In this document: positions 48,607 to 57,664 of the stretch, piece by piece
Position numbering within the stretch: the first letter of the stretch is position 1
Layout of the letters: the number at the start of each line of letters is the position of its first letter
Source: Stappia indica
GTDB lineage: Bacteria; Pseudomonadota; Alphaproteobacteria; Rhizobiales; Stappiaceae
Direction: 5' to 3'
DNA length: 64,000 bases
NCBI RefSeq assembly: GCF_001696535.1
Contig: NZ_MBQE01000002.1
Coordinates: forward strand, 620,001-684,000
Notes under the pieces: model-generated
Told to the model about the DNA's origin: nothing
The model's database searches: none
What the model saw: the letters and a program-made list of their open reading frames with translations, nothing else
Program-made: the position numbers and the translations under genes

Positions 48607-49427
48607 TTCATCTCCGCCATGCTGACGAAATCCATGTCCTTGTAGTCGACGTTGTCGCCGGCCATCGCCCAGATGAACGTGTAGCTGCCGGTGCCGGCGC
48701 CCGAATGGATCGACCAGGGCGGCGAGATCGCGGCTTCCTCGTTGGCGACGATGAGGTGGCGGGTCTGCTGCGGCTCGCCCATCAGGTGCAGGACGCGCTG
48801 ATCCTCCGTCATGTCGAAATAGAGATAGGCCTCCATCCGCCGGTCGTGGACATGGGCCGGCATGGTGTTCCACACCGAGCCGTCCTCCAGCGTGGTATAG
48901 CCCAGCACGAGCTGGCAGCTTTCCATCACCAGCGGATGGACGAACTGGTTGATGGTCCGCTTGTTGGAGGTCTCGGTAGCGCCGAGCTTCAGGCTGTTGG
49001 CCTCCGACAGGCGGATCAGCCGCGTGGGCAGGGTGCGGTGGGCCGGGGCGGAAGTGATGTAGAACCGCCCGCCGCCGGAGAAGGTGACCGGGCCGGCGCC
49101 CATGCCGAGATAGAGCACGTCGCCGCGCTCCAGCGTCCAGCTTCCCTCTTGCGTGGAGACCTCGCCGGTGGCGCCGATATTGACCACGGCCATCTCGCGC
49201 CGCTCCAGGAAGGTGGCGGTGCGGGTCTCCTCGACCTTGTCGAGGGTGAGCTTGCCGGCGCCCGGCACCGCGCCGCCCAGCACGAAGCGGTCGTAATGGG
49301 TGTAGACGAGGCGGATCTCGCCGTCGCGGAACAGGTCCCCGGCATGGAAGTGGCGGCGCAGCTCGTCCGTGTCCATGCCCTTGGCATGGTCCTGGTGGAC
49401 GGCGTGGCGGGTCTCGACGCTCAGCAT
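48603..49427 (-). CDS. kduI: 5-dehydro-4-deoxy-D-glucuronate isomerase
   Basis: This 274-residue cupin-type isomerase has the zinc site in 'TMPAHVHDRRMEAYLYFDM' (His192, His194, Glu199) and His241 in 'PPWSIHSGAG', as in E. coli KduI. 'KLGATETSNKRTINQFVHP' is a further conserved stretch. It acts on the ketouronate produced from unsaturated uronates. The kdgF-like cupin gene lies 32 bases upstream. Confidence 0.96.
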   Translation of the reverse strand: MLSVETRHAVHQDHAKGMDTDELRRHFHAGDLFRDGEIRLVYTHYDRFVLGGAVPGAGKLTLDKVEETRTATFLERREMAVVNIGATGEVSTQEGSWTLERGDVLYLGMGAGPVTFSGGGRFYITSAPAHRTLPTRLIRLSEANSLKLGATETSNKRTINQFVHPLVMESCQLVLGYTTLEDGSVWNTMPAHVHDRRMEAYLYFDMTEDQRVLHLMGEPQQTRHLIVANEEAAISPPWSIHSGAGTGSYTFIWAMAGDNVDYKDMDFVSMAEMK

Positions 49428-49459
49428 GGCGGCTCCTTGAAGGGGTGGGGTTTGCAGGA

Positions 49460-49789
49460 TCAGAGGAAGTCGTCGCGGCGCGGCGTGAAGCCGTCGATCA
49501 GGCGCCCGGCCTGAAGGCAGCGGCAACCGTGCACCGCGTTGGACGGGATGACGAAACTGTCCCCGGGGCCGACCTCGAATTCCTCGCCGTCGAGCGAGAA
49601 GACGAAGCGGCCGCTTTCCACATAGGTCGACTGGATGTGCGGATGGTTGTGCAGCGGGCCTTCGGCTCCGGCTTCGAAGGTGAAGGCGACGACCATCATC
49701 TGCGGGCTGTCGGCGACGACGCGGCGGGTGACGCCGGGGCCGGTCGCAACTTCCGGAAAGGCGGCAAGGGGAGACATGGCGGGCGACAT
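49460..49789 (-). CDS. kdgF: Cupin protein, KdgF-like unsaturated-uronate linearising enzyme
   Basis: This 109-residue single cupin has metal ligands His47, His49, Gln53 and His87 ('GPLHNHPHIQSTYVESG' and 'PSNAVHGCR'), matching the H-x-H, Gln, His set described for KdgF, which opens 4,5-unsaturated uronates from pectin and alginate. Its place between the TRAP permease and kduI supports this role. A second ATG at 49777 is also possible. A generic cupin of unknown function would be the alternative. Confidence 0.85.
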   Translation of the reverse strand: MSPAMSPLAAFPEVATGPGVTRRVVADSPQMMVVAFTFEAGAEGPLHNHPHIQSTYVESGRFVFSLDGEEFEVGPGDSFVIPSNAVHGCRCLQAGRLIDGFTPRRDDFL

Positions 49790-49807
49790 CGGCGGGCTCC
49801 GGTTCGA

Positions 49808-51088
49808 TCAGTGGAACAGCGAGGGCAGCCAGAGCGACAGGGACGGCACGTAGGTCACGAGCATCAGGGTCGCGAAGGCGGCGAAGTAGAAGGGCCAGAT
49901 CGTCCTGACCGCATCCCAGACGGTGATCCGGCCGACGGCGCAGCCGACGAAGAGCACCGCCCCGACGGGAGGCGTACACAGGCCGATGCCGAGGTTGAGG
50001 ATCAGGATCACGCCGAAATGGACCGGATCGACGCCGAAGGCCTGGGCGACGGGCAGGAAGATCGGCGTGGTGATGACGATCAGCGGCGACATGTCCATGA
50101 AGGTGCCGAGGATCAGCAGGATCACGTTGATCAGCAGCAGGACCAGAAGCGGGTTCTGCGAGATGTCCTGCATGAAGGCGACGAGCGTTGCCGGCACCCT
50201 CAGATAGGCGAGCAGCCAGCCGAAGGAGGCGGCGCAGCCGATCACCAGCAGCACCATCGCGGTGGTGCGCACGGCCGCGGTGGTCGCCAGCACGAAGTTC
50301 TGCCAGTGCATGGTGCGATAGGCGACGGCGGTGATGAAGAGCGCGTAGACGACCGCGATGCAGGAGCTCTCCGAGGCGGTGAAGATGCCCGAACGCACGC
50401 CGCCGAAGATGATGGCGATCAGCAGGATGCCGGGGGTCGCGTTGATCAGCAGGTGGCCGACCATGCCCCAGCCCTGGAACGGATCGATGGGGTAGTTGCG
50501 CTTCTTGGCGACGTACCAGGCCGCGAACATCAGCGACAGCGCCAGCAGCAGGCCCGGCAGGATGCCGGCGGTGAACAGGTCGGCGATGGAGATGCGCCCG
50601 CCTGCCGAGATCGAGTAGATGATCATGTTGTGCGAGGGCGGCAGCATCAACGCGATGATCGAGGAGACCACCGTGACGTTGACGCCGTAGTCGACGTCGT
50701 AGCCGCGGGCCTTCATCTGCGGGATCATCAGGCCGCCGATTGCGGACGCATCGGCCGCAGCCGAGCCGGAGATGCCGCCGAACAGCACCGAGGCGGTGAT
50801 GTTGACCTGGCCGAGGCCGCCGCGCAGATGGCCGACCAGCGCGCCGGCCAGCGCCACCAGTCGGCGGGCGATATCCCCGCGCACCATTAGTTCGCCGGCA
50901 TAGATAAAGAAGGGGATCGCCATCAGCGCGAAGACCGAGACGCCGGAGTTCAGCCGCTGGAACACGACGACCGGCGGCAGGCCGATATAGACGATGGTGG
51001 CGAAGGACGAGACGCCGAGGCAGAAGGCGACGGGCGTGCCGATCAGCAGCAGGGTGGTGAAGGTGCCGAAGAGGATCAACAGTTCCAT
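49808..51088 (-). CDS. TRAP transporter large permease (DctM subunit)
   Basis: This 426-residue membrane protein begins 'MELLILFGTFTTLLLIGTPV' and contains 'ASVLFGGISGSAAADASAIG' and 'LPPSHNMIIYSISAGGRISI', the hallmarks of DctM. About twelve hydrophobic segments fill the protein. It forms the Na+-driven channel with the DctQ protein encoded 3 bases upstream. Within the uronate operon the imported compound is most likely a hexuronate or unsaturated oligo-/monouronate. Confidence 0.94.
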   Translation of the reverse strand: MELLILFGTFTTLLLIGTPVAFCLGVSSFATIVYIGLPPVVVFQRLNSGVSVFALMAIPFFIYAGELMVRGDIARRLVALAGALVGHLRGGLGQVNITASVLFGGISGSAAADASAIGGLMIPQMKARGYDVDYGVNVTVVSSIIALMLPPSHNMIIYSISAGGRISIADLFTAGILPGLLLALSLMFAAWYVAKKRNYPIDPFQGWGMVGHLLINATPGILLIAIIFGGVRSGIFTASESSCIAVVYALFITAVAYRTMHWQNFVLATTAAVRTTAMVLLVIGCAASFGWLLAYLRVPATLVAFMQDISQNPLLVLLLINVILLILGTFMDMSPLIVITTPIFLPVAQAFGVDPVHFGVILILNLGIGLCTPPVGAVLFVGCAVGRITVWDAVRTIWPFYFAAFATLMLVTYVPSLSLWLPSLFH

Positions 51089-51091
51089 CGG

Positions 51092-51601
51092 TCAATCCTC
51101 CAGTTCGGTTTCGCCGAAGCGGGCGGTCGGCAGGCCGGCGGCGCGGCGGGCAAGGCGCTCGAGCGAGAACAGGACGATGAGGATCCCGCCGCCGACGAGC
51201 GGCAGGAAGTCGAACGCGCCGGAAATGCCGAGCGAGGGCAGCTTGTTGCCGGCGGTCTTTTCGGCGAGTTCCGCGCCGAACCAGACCATGCCTCCGCCGA
51301 AGGCGATGACGACGGCGTCGGAGATCGAATGCAGCACCAGCTTGACCTTCAGCGGCAGCACGTAGAGCAGCACGTCGAAGGACAGGTGGTAGCCTTCGCG
51401 GATGCCGACGGCGGCGCCCAGGAAGATGAACCAGCCCATCAGCATCACCGATGCCGGCTCCGTCCAGGACTGGCTGTCGTTGAGCACGTAGCGGTAGAAG
51501 ACCTGGACCGAAATGAATGCGGTCATCAGCACGAGGCCCGTGCCCGACAGCCACAGGGCGATGCGGCCCATGGTGCCCGTGATCCGCGCGATGTCGCGCA
51601 T
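51092..51601 (-). CDS. TRAP transporter small permease (DctQ subunit)
   Basis: This 169-residue protein has four hydrophobic segments with the family motif 'VFYRYVLNDSQSWTEPASVM' near residue 36. The ATG at 51601 is preceded by AAGGGAC; upstream in-frame TTG codons at 51631 and 51613 follow a stronger GGGAGGA, so a longer N-terminus cannot be ruled out. A hairpin lies between it and the binding-protein gene. Confidence 0.88.
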   Translation of the reverse strand: MRDIARITGTMGRIALWLSGTGLVLMTAFISVQVFYRYVLNDSQSWTEPASVMLMGWFIFLGAAVGIREGYHLSFDVLLYVLPLKVKLVLHSISDAVVIAFGGGMVWFGAELAEKTAGNKLPSLGISGAFDFLPLVGGGILIVLFSLERLARRAAGLPTARFGETELED

Positions 51602-51636
51602 TGTCCCTTGCAAGATGCGTCCTCCCGGCAAGAAGA

Positions 51637-51665
51637 AACCCGCGGCGAACCGGCCGCCGCGGGTT
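51637..51665 (-). other. Hairpin plus U-rich tail between dctP-like and dctQ-like genes
   Basis: AACCCGCGGCG (51637-51647) and its complement (51655-51665) make an 11-bp perfect stem with a 7-base loop. On the minus strand it is followed by TTTCTTCTT, so it resembles a terminator placed inside the operon. It would reduce, not abolish, transcription into dctQ-dctM and the sugar-acid enzymes. Confidence 0.7.
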
Positions 51666-51681
51666 CGAGGTCAGGCAGGGA

Positions 51682-52662
51682 TCACTCGGTCGCCTGGATG
51701 CGGGCGACGACGTCCTTCAGCTTGTCGGAGGTCACGTATTTCTCGTAGACCGGCTTCATCGCCTCGATGAAGGGCGTCTTGTCGATGTTGTTGACGATCT
51801 TGACGCCGGCCTCGCGGACCTTGGCCTCGGAGGCCGCCTCGCGCTCGGCCCACAGCTTGCGCATGTGCGGGACGGAGTCCTTGGCGGCCTGGCGGATCAG
51901 CGCCTGGTCTTCGGCCGAGAGCTTGTCCCAGCTCTTCTTCGACATGACCAGGACTTCCGGCACGATCAGGTGCTCGTCGAGCGTGTAGTAGCCGGCGACC
52001 TCGAAGTGGCCGGAGCTCTCGAAGGACGGCCAGTTGTTCTCGGCGCCGTCGATGACGCCGGTCTGGATCGAGGAATAGACCTCGCCATAGGGCATCGGCG
52101 TCGCGTTGGCGCCGAGCGCGTTGACCATGTCGACGAACAGGTCCGACTGCATGACGCGGAACTTCATGCCCGACAGGTCGGCCATGTTCTCGACCGGCTT
52201 CTGGCGGTTGTAGAAGGAGCGCGAGCCGGCGTCGTAGAAGACCAGGCCGACGAGATCATGGTCGGAGAACGCGTCGAGGATCTCCTGGCCGATCGGGCCG
52301 TCCATCACCTTGTGCATGTGGTCGACGGAGCGGAAGATGTAGGGCAGCGAGGGAACCTGAGTCTCCTCGATGATGTTGTTGAACGGCCCGAGCGAGACGC
52401 GGTTCATGTCGATCACGCCGAACTGGGTCTGCTCGATCGTGTCCTTCTCCTGGCCGAGCTGGGCCGAGTGGAACACCTCGATCTCGATGCGGCCGTTGGA
52501 GCGCTCCTTGACGAGCTCACCGAGATACTTGACCGCCTCGACGGTCGGGTAGCCGTCCGGATGGGTGTCCGAGGACCGCAGGACGATGTCGGCCGCCTGC
52601 ACCGTCATGGCGGAGGCGGCGAGCAGCCCGAAGGCCGCCGTCATGGTCTTCCAGTGTTTCAT
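51682..52662 (-). CDS. TRAP transporter substrate-binding protein (DctP family)
   Basis: This 326-residue periplasmic protein has a signal peptide (cleavage near T-V-Q-A-A-D, residue 23) and '[20 protein letters not shown]' at the mature N-terminus. '[20 protein letters not shown]' contains the conserved Arg that binds the ligand carboxylate in all DctP proteins. '[19 protein letters not shown]' is a further family signature. Uronates are the expected ligands, in line with known uronate-specific TRAP binding proteins beside uxa/uxu genes. A solid GGGAGGAACTG precedes the ATG. Confidence 0.94.
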   Translation of the reverse strand: MKHWKTMTAAFGLLAASAMTVQAADIVLRSSDTHPDGYPTVEAVKYLGELVKERSNGRIEIEVFHSAQLGQEKDTIEQTQFGVIDMNRVSLGPFNNIIEETQVPSLPYIFRSVDHMHKVMDGPIGQEILDAFSDHDLVGLVFYDAGSRSFYNRQKPVENMADLSGMKFRVMQSDLFVDMVNALGANATPMPYGEVYSSIQTGVIDGAENNWPSFESSGHFEVAGYYTLDEHLIVPEVLVMSKKSWDKLSAEDQALIRQAAKDSVPHMRKLWAEREAASEAKVREAGVKIVNNIDKTPFIEAMKPVYEKYVTSDKLKDVVARIQATE

Positions 52663-52695
52663 GTTCAGTTCCTCCCTAGAGCAGTTTCAGCCCGG

Positions 52696-54102
52696 TCACA
52701 GCCTGTAGGCGGCCTTGACCAGGGTATAGGTGAGGTCGCGTGCGACCTCGTATGCCTCGCCTTCGCCGAGCCTCCCTGTGGCGACGAGTGTGGCGAGGAA
52801 TGCCGCATCCGACCGCCGGGCCACGTCGTGGCGGGCGGGGATGGAACAGAAGGCGCGGGTGTCGTCGTTGAACCCCACGGTGTTGTAGAAACCGGCGGTT
52901 TCCGTCGCCATCTCGCGAAAACGGCGCATGCCCTCCGCGCTGTCGTGGAACCACCAGGGCGGGCCGAGGCGCAGCACCGGATAGGCGCCGGCAAGGGGCG
53001 CCAGTTCACGGGCGTAGGAGGTCTCGTCCAGGGTGAAGAGGATGATGGTGAGGCCGGGCTCGTGTCCGACCGCGTCGAGCAGCGGCTTGAGCGCGCGCAC
53101 GTAGTCGGTGCGCGTCGGGACGTCGAAGCCCTTGTCGCGGCCGTGCCGTGCCAGCACGGCAGGGGAATGGTTGCGGAAGGCGCCGGGGTGGATCTGCATC
53201 ACCAGCCCGTCGTCGAGGCTCATGCGCGCCATCTCGGTCAGCATGTGGCCGCGGAAGCGGTCGGCTTCCTCCGCCGTGCAGCGCCCGGCCAGCGCCTTGT
53301 CGAAGAGGCCGGCGGCCTCGGTCGGCGAAAGGTCCTCGGTGCGGGCGCTGGGCGCGCCGTGATCGGTCGAGGTGGCGCCGTGCTGCTTGAAGAAGGCCCG
53401 GCGGGCCCGGTGGGCGGCGAGATAGCCGTGCCAGCTCCTCGTGTCCTCGCCGGTGATCTCCCCGAGACGGGCGACGTTGGCGGCAAAGCCCTCGAACTCG
53501 GGATCGATCACCGCATCGGGCCGATAGGCGGTGATAACCCGGCCGCCCCAGCCGCTGTCGCGGATCGTGCGGTGATGCTCCAGCGGGTCCAGCGCCGGTT
53601 CCGTCGTGGCGATGACCTCGATGTTGAAGCGATCGAACAGGGCACGCGGTCGGAATTCGGGGCGAGCGAGACAGTCGGCAATGTGGTCGTAGATGCGCGT
53701 CGCGGTCTTTGGACCCAGCGGCTCGTCGATGCCGAAGACCTCCTGGAAGGCGTGGTTCAGCCAGAGCGCGGAGGGCGTCCCGCGGAAGAGGTAGAAATTG
53801 TCGGCGAAGAGCTGCCAGATGCGGCGCGGGTCGCGCTCGCTTGTCCCGCCGTCGACGCGGGGCACGCCGAGATCGGTCAGCGCGATGCCCTGCGAGCACA
53901 GCATGCGGAAGACGTAGTGGTCCGGCACGACGAAAAGCTCGGCCGGGTCGGGGAACGGCTCGTTCAGCGCGAACCAGGCCGGATCCGTGTGGCCGTGGGG
54001 GCTGACGATCGGCAGGTCGCGGATGGTCCGATAGATGTCGCGGGCAAGGCCGCGCGTGCGCGGCTCCACCGGAAACAGCCGGTCCTCGTCCAGTAGCGCC
54101 AT
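52696..54102 (-). CDS. uxaC: Glucuronate isomerase
   Basis: This 468-residue amidohydrolase-fold enzyme converts glucuronate to fructuronate and galacturonate to tagaturonate. The metal-site motif 'SPHGHTDPAWF' (His36, His38) lies near the start; further UxaC signatures are 'NHAFQEVFGIDEPL', 'IEVIATTEPALDPLEHH' and 'MQIHPGAFRNHS'. It is the first gene of the uronate operon and divergent from the GntR gene, 268 bases away. GGGAGGAT precedes the ATG. Confidence 0.96.
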   Translation of the reverse strand: MALLDEDRLFPVEPRTRGLARDIYRTIRDLPIVSPHGHTDPAWFALNEPFPDPAELFVVPDHYVFRMLCSQGIALTDLGVPRVDGGTSERDPRRIWQLFADNFYLFRGTPSALWLNHAFQEVFGIDEPLGPKTATRIYDHIADCLARPEFRPRALFDRFNIEVIATTEPALDPLEHHRTIRDSGWGGRVITAYRPDAVIDPEFEGFAANVARLGEITGEDTRSWHGYLAAHRARRAFFKQHGATSTDHGAPSARTEDLSPTEAAGLFDKALAGRCTAEEADRFRGHMLTEMARMSLDDGLVMQIHPGAFRNHSPAVLARHGRDKGFDVPTRTDYVRALKPLLDAVGHEPGLTIILFTLDETSYARELAPLAGAYPVLRLGPPWWFHDSAEGMRRFREMATETAGFYNTVGFNDDTRAFCSIPARHDVARRSDAAFLATLVATGRLGEGEAYEVARDLTYTLVKAAYRL

Positions 54103-54370
54103 TCCGATCCTCCCTGCCGCCCCGGTCGCGTTTTCCGCGTCTCGTTCTTGGGGCTGGCGAACTAACTAGTAATCTAATATGTTAGTCGACAAGTTGAGTC
54201 AACGCCTCCCGAAACAGGGGCGGCGAATTGTCAAACCGGGCGGCAGTCGCTAGGACGAGCCTCCCGGCAAATGCCGGAAAACCGGCGCGGACGACACGTC
54301 CGGCAGCGCGGCGCCAAGGCCTCGTCCGATCTTGCGGGCGGGCTGCGGTGGTCGCAGGGAGGGCAGGTGA
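54103..54370. promoter_or_regulatory. Divergent promoter region between uxaC and the GntR gene
   Basis: An AT-rich core at 54161-54190 contains the inverted repeat ACTAAC (54161-54166) and GTTAGT (54181-54186) with a 14-base spacer, plus the palindrome ACTAGT (54165-54170). FCD-type GntR regulators of uronate genes bind similar A/T-rich dyads with GT/AC ends. No other AT-rich site is visible in this gap. Confidence 0.55.
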
Positions 54371-55072
54371 ATGACGGAACAGATCAAGCTCAGGACGCTC
54401 GACATGTCGCGCGTGCCGTCCGTGACCGATCTGGTGTTTGCCGAGCTCTACAATCGGGTGGTCGGGCTCGACCTGCTGCCCGGCACCAAGCTGTCGGAGG
54501 CCGAAGTCGCCAAGCAGATGGGGGTCAGCCGGCAGCCGGTGCGCGATGCCTTCTACCGGCTGTCGCAGCAGGGCTTCCTGCTGATCCGTCCGCAGCGCGC
54601 CACGGTGGTGACGCCGATCTCGGTGGAGGCGGTGCACCGGGCCCGCTTCATCCGCACCGCGCTCGAACTGGAGACGATGCGCGCGGCCATGGCCAACATG
54701 ACCGAGGCGGAGATGGGCGAGCTGGAAGACATGATCGGCGAGCAGGAAAAGGCGGTGGATCGCGACGACCGGGCCGGCTTCCATGCGCTCGACGACAGCT
54801 TCCACAACCGCATCTGCGAGATCGCCGGGCAGGGGCACGTGTGGGCACTGATCCGCGACCACAAGGCCCATATGGATCGGGTCCGCTACCTGTCGCTGGA
54901 AAACGGCGCCCGGCTGGCGCTGAACGACCACATCTCCATCCTGGCGGCGGTGCGCGGCGGCGACCAGGACGGGGCGATCACGCGGATGCGGTCGCATCTG
55001 GCCCGTATCGCCGGCATCATCGACGATATTCGGGCCGCCCACGCAGACTATTTCGATCCCGACGAGGCCTGA
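54371..55072 (+). CDS. GntR family transcriptional regulator (FadR/FCD subfamily)
   Basis: This 233-residue regulator has a winged helix ('LYNRVVGLDLLPGTKLSEAE' then 'MGVSRQPVRDAFYRLSQQG', residues 20-60) and an FCD ligand domain with the Asp and His metal ligands ('ALDDSFHNRICEIAG' and 'EHRA'-like region 'LNDHISILAAV'). It is divergent from uxaC and most likely represses the uronate operon until a uronate or keto-deoxy intermediate binds, like UxuR/ExuR/KdgR-type regulators. It converges on the PLP-enzyme gene with a 25-base gap. Confidence 0.92.
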   Translation: MTEQIKLRTLDMSRVPSVTDLVFAELYNRVVGLDLLPGTKLSEAEVAKQMGVSRQPVRDAFYRLSQQGFLLIRPQRATVVTPISVEAVHRARFIRTALELETMRAAMANMTEAEMGELEDMIGEQEKAVDRDDRAGFHALDDSFHNRICEIAGQGHVWALIRDHKAHMDRVRYLSLENGARLALNDHISILAAVRGGDQDGAITRMRSHLARIAGIIDDIRAAHADYFDPDEA

Positions 55073-55097
55073 GGAGAGGGGCGCGCCGGTCAGTCCG

Positions 55098-56177
55098 TCA
55101 GGTCATGCGGCCGCGCGCGGCGATATCGATCTGCTGAACGCTGCCATCGGCGCCGAGCAGCCAGGCGCTGTCGAACAGGTTCGTCACCACGCAGCAATGG
55201 TTCGGCACGATGCGAACGCGGTCGCCGACGGCGAGGCTGCCGGCGGGAATGTCGACCACCGCATGTTCCTCGCTGAGCGCTGCGATATGCGCATCCGGAT
55301 GGTCGATGATGGTGCCGTGTCCGGTGAGGCCGAGCAGGTCGGAGGACAGCGCCTTGGAGCCGGCATCGAGCACCGCACGCGTCGGGGTCGGCCGGCTTAC
55401 GACAGTGGCGTGCACTGTCAGGGCGCAGTCGTCGAGGGCGCAGGCGCCGCGCTCGACCAGCGAGCGGTCGTTGTAGATGTAGGTGCCGGCCCGGTATTCG
55501 GTGACGAGGTTGCGGGACCCGCCTTCCGCTTTGCCCGCATGCCACATGTCCGGCGAGCCACCGCTGGAGATTTCCGGGCACTCGATGCCGCGCGCGGCGA
55601 GCAGGCCGAGCGCCTCGCCCATGAAACGCTCGACATTGCCGGCCTTGCCGGGGGCGGGGTAGGTCATCAGTCCGGCGAAGACGAGGCCGGGCGCAGCCGC
55701 GATGCGGGCGGCGAGATCTGCCGCTTCTTCGGGCGTCTGGACGCCGCAGCGTCCGGCGCCGGTATCGCATTCCACCATCACATGCAGCGTTGCCGCACCG
55801 TCCGCGAAGGCGGCGGCGAGGCCGTCCACCGTCGTCTGGCTGTCGGCGACGACGGCAAGGCGGGCGATGCGCCCGGCAAGCGCCTTAAGCCGCGCAAGCT
55901 TGGCCTCGCCAAGGATGTTGAAGGTGATGAGGATGTCGTCGATGCCGGCATCGGCCATGACCTCGGCTTCGCCGATCTTCTGGCAGGTGATGCCGCGCGC
56001 GCCGGCCTCGATCTGCGCCTTGGCGAAGCGCGGCAGCTTGTGCGTCTTGATATGCGGCCGGCTCTTGAGACCGAGCCGGTCGCAATGGGCCTGGAAGCGG
56101 GCGATGTTGGCGAGCGCAACCGCCTCGTCCAGCACGAGGGCGGGCGTTTCGGGCTGGAAGGGCGCGTCGGCGGTCAT
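55098..56177 (-). CDS. D-threonine aldolase / D-serine dehydratase-like PLP enzyme
   Basis: This 359-residue protein has an alanine-racemase-like N-terminal barrel with the PLP lysine in 'RPHIKTHKLPRFA' (Lys44) and a C-terminal D-serine-dehydratase-like domain with the metal site 'VPNHCCVVTNLFD'. The family includes D-threonine aldolase, D-serine dehydratase DSD1 and 3-hydroxy-D-aspartate aldolase, all acting on D-configured beta-hydroxy amino acids. It is the last gene of the peptide-transporter operon. Together with RidA nearby, an enamine-forming dehydratase is attractive, but the exact reaction is open. Confidence 0.88.
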   Translation of the reverse strand: MTADAPFQPETPALVLDEAVALANIARFQAHCDRLGLKSRPHIKTHKLPRFAKAQIEAGARGITCQKIGEAEVMADAGIDDILITFNILGEAKLARLKALAGRIARLAVVADSQTTVDGLAAAFADGAATLHVMVECDTGAGRCGVQTPEEAADLAARIAAAPGLVFAGLMTYPAPGKAGNVERFMGEALGLLAARGIECPEISSGGSPDMWHAGKAEGGSRNLVTEYRAGTYIYNDRSLVERGACALDDCALTVHATVVSRPTPTRAVLDAGSKALSSDLLGLTGHGTIIDHPDAHIAALSEEHAVVDIPAGSLAVGDRVRIVPNHCCVVTNLFDSAWLLGADGSVQQIDIAARGRMT

Positions 56178-56194
56178 GGAGTGGTCCGTTCGTC

Positions 56195-57664
56195 TCAGGC
56201 GGCGTGGGGATCCTCGACGCGGGGCCAGATGGCGCGCGTGAGGGTGTGGTAGGTGTTGGTCGCCGGATCGTTCGGGTAGGGCCCGTCGACCGCCGCATAG
56301 AGGATGTCGAAGGCGATCCGCGAGAAGGCATCGTGGAAGTGATTGGTCGACTTCACAACCAGGATCTTCATTGCCGTCGGGTCGATCCCCATGTTGGCGA
56401 AGGCGTCCGGGCTGAAGATCTGCGAGCGCACCGTGTTGAGCACCACGCGCAGCCCCTTGATGCGGATTGTCACCGAATCGCCCAGCGGCACGACGCTGGT
56501 GCCGAAGCTCTGCACCGCATTGCGCACCACCTTCTCCACCGTGACCTCGGCATCGATGGGCTCGCCGGCTGCGGCCGACATCTTGCCGCCGAAGCGCAAG
56601 GGGAGCGTCGCGCCCTCGCCGGCGGAAATGCAGGTGCGTACCGCAACCGGATCCCAGATGGAGGCGAGGGCGGCATCCGTGAGATCGCGTGCGATCATCT
56701 CGCGCAGCACGATGGTGGAATCGCCCGGCACGCCGCCGCCGGGATTGTCCCAGACATCGGCGATGACGACCGGATGGCCGTCGGTCTCGGCCGCCTTGTC
56801 GAGCGCCTGCGCCGGGGTGAGGAAATCCGGCCGGGTGCGGCCGCGATAGGAAAAGAGCTCCATGCCGAGTTCGCGCGCCAGCTGGTCGCCCTTCGGCCGG
56901 TCGCCGTCGGTGATGACGACGAGGCGGGAGCCGAGGTCCGGCACGTCGGCGGCCATGAAGCCATGGATCACCGAAACCGACAGGACGCCGTCATGTCCTT
57001 CCAGCGCCTTGAGCTTGTCGACGAAGCCGCGCATCGGCTGGCGGCTGGTCGGCAACACCTCGATCATCCGGCAGTCGAAGACGGAGATTTCCGGCTTCAC
57101 CTCGCCAACCGAGGTGCGGTGGGCGAGATCTATGAGGCTTTCGGCGGCGATGACGAAATCGGTGTGCGGGAATTCCTTGAAGGCGACCAGCAAGTCGGCA
57201 TTGGCGGTGCGCTTTGCCGACAGGTGGCTGTGCGGATCGAAGGTGGCGCCGACGATCGTGTCCGGCCCGACGATGGCGCGCACCGCCTCCAGGATCTCTC
57301 CTTCGCAGTCGAGGCAGCCGTCGGCGACCATCGCGCCATGCAGGCCGAGCAGCACGATGTCGAGCGGCAGCGCGGCGCGGATCTCGGCCAGCATCTGGTC
57401 GCGCAGGAGCTCCCAGGTGCGGGCGTTGACGAGGCCGCCCGGCTCCGCCCAGGTCGCGGTGCCCTCGATCACGTGCCAGCCGTATTGCCGCGCGCGGTCG
57501 CGGGCGACCGGGAAGACCGCGCTGCACAGGGTCGGCGTTGCCGGATGCTCGCCGGGGCCGGCATAGAAGCTGTCGCGGAAGTCCTGCAGGTCCGTGCGCA
57601 GGGGCGAGAAGGTGTTGGTCTCCGTTGCCAGGGACCCGACGAATACGCGTTTCATTTCGGCCAT
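56195..57664 (-). CDS. M81 family metallopeptidase (MlrC-like)
   Basis: This 489-residue protein matches the microcystinase-C family: 'RVFVGSLATETNTFSPLRTD' at the start, 'LLGLHGAMVADGCLDCEGEI', 'GATFDPHSHLSAKRTANADL' with Asp/His metal ligands, and 'VVIADVWDNPGGGVPGDST'. The family is zinc-dependent and acts on short or linearised peptides. It has no signal peptide. The start at 57664 overlaps the ATPase stop by one base (TGATG); ATG 57655 is an alternative. With the peptide ABC transporter it probably hydrolyses an imported amide or short peptide. Confidence 0.9.
   Translation of the reverse strand: MAEMKRVFVGSLATETNTFSPLRTDLQDFRDSFYAGPGEHPATPTLCSAVFPVARDRARQYGWHVIEGTATWAEPGGLVNARTWELLRDQMLAEIRAALPLDIVLLGLHGAMVADGCLDCEGEILEAVRAIVGPDTIVGATFDPHSHLSAKRTANADLLVAFKEFPHTDFVIAAESLIDLAHRTSVGEVKPEISVFDCRMIEVLPTSRQPMRGFVDKLKALEGHDGVLSVSVIHGFMAADVPDLGSRLVVITDGDRPKGDQLARELGMELFSYRGRTRPDFLTPAQALDKAAETDGHPVVIADVWDNPGGGVPGDSTIVLREMIARDLTDAALASIWDPVAVRTCISAGEGATLPLRFGGKMSAAAGEPIDAEVTVEKVVRNAVQSFGTSVVPLGDSVTIRIKGLRVVLNTVRSQIFSPDAFANMGIDPTAMKILVVKSTNHFHDAFSRIAFDILYAAVDGPYPNDPATNTYHTLTRAIWPRVEDPHAA

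Noticed and set aside
51602-51631. TTG start codons extending the DctQ-like protein
   Set aside because: The ATG at 51601 already gives a normal DctQ N-terminus; the longer form is possible because of GGGAGGA but is not needed.
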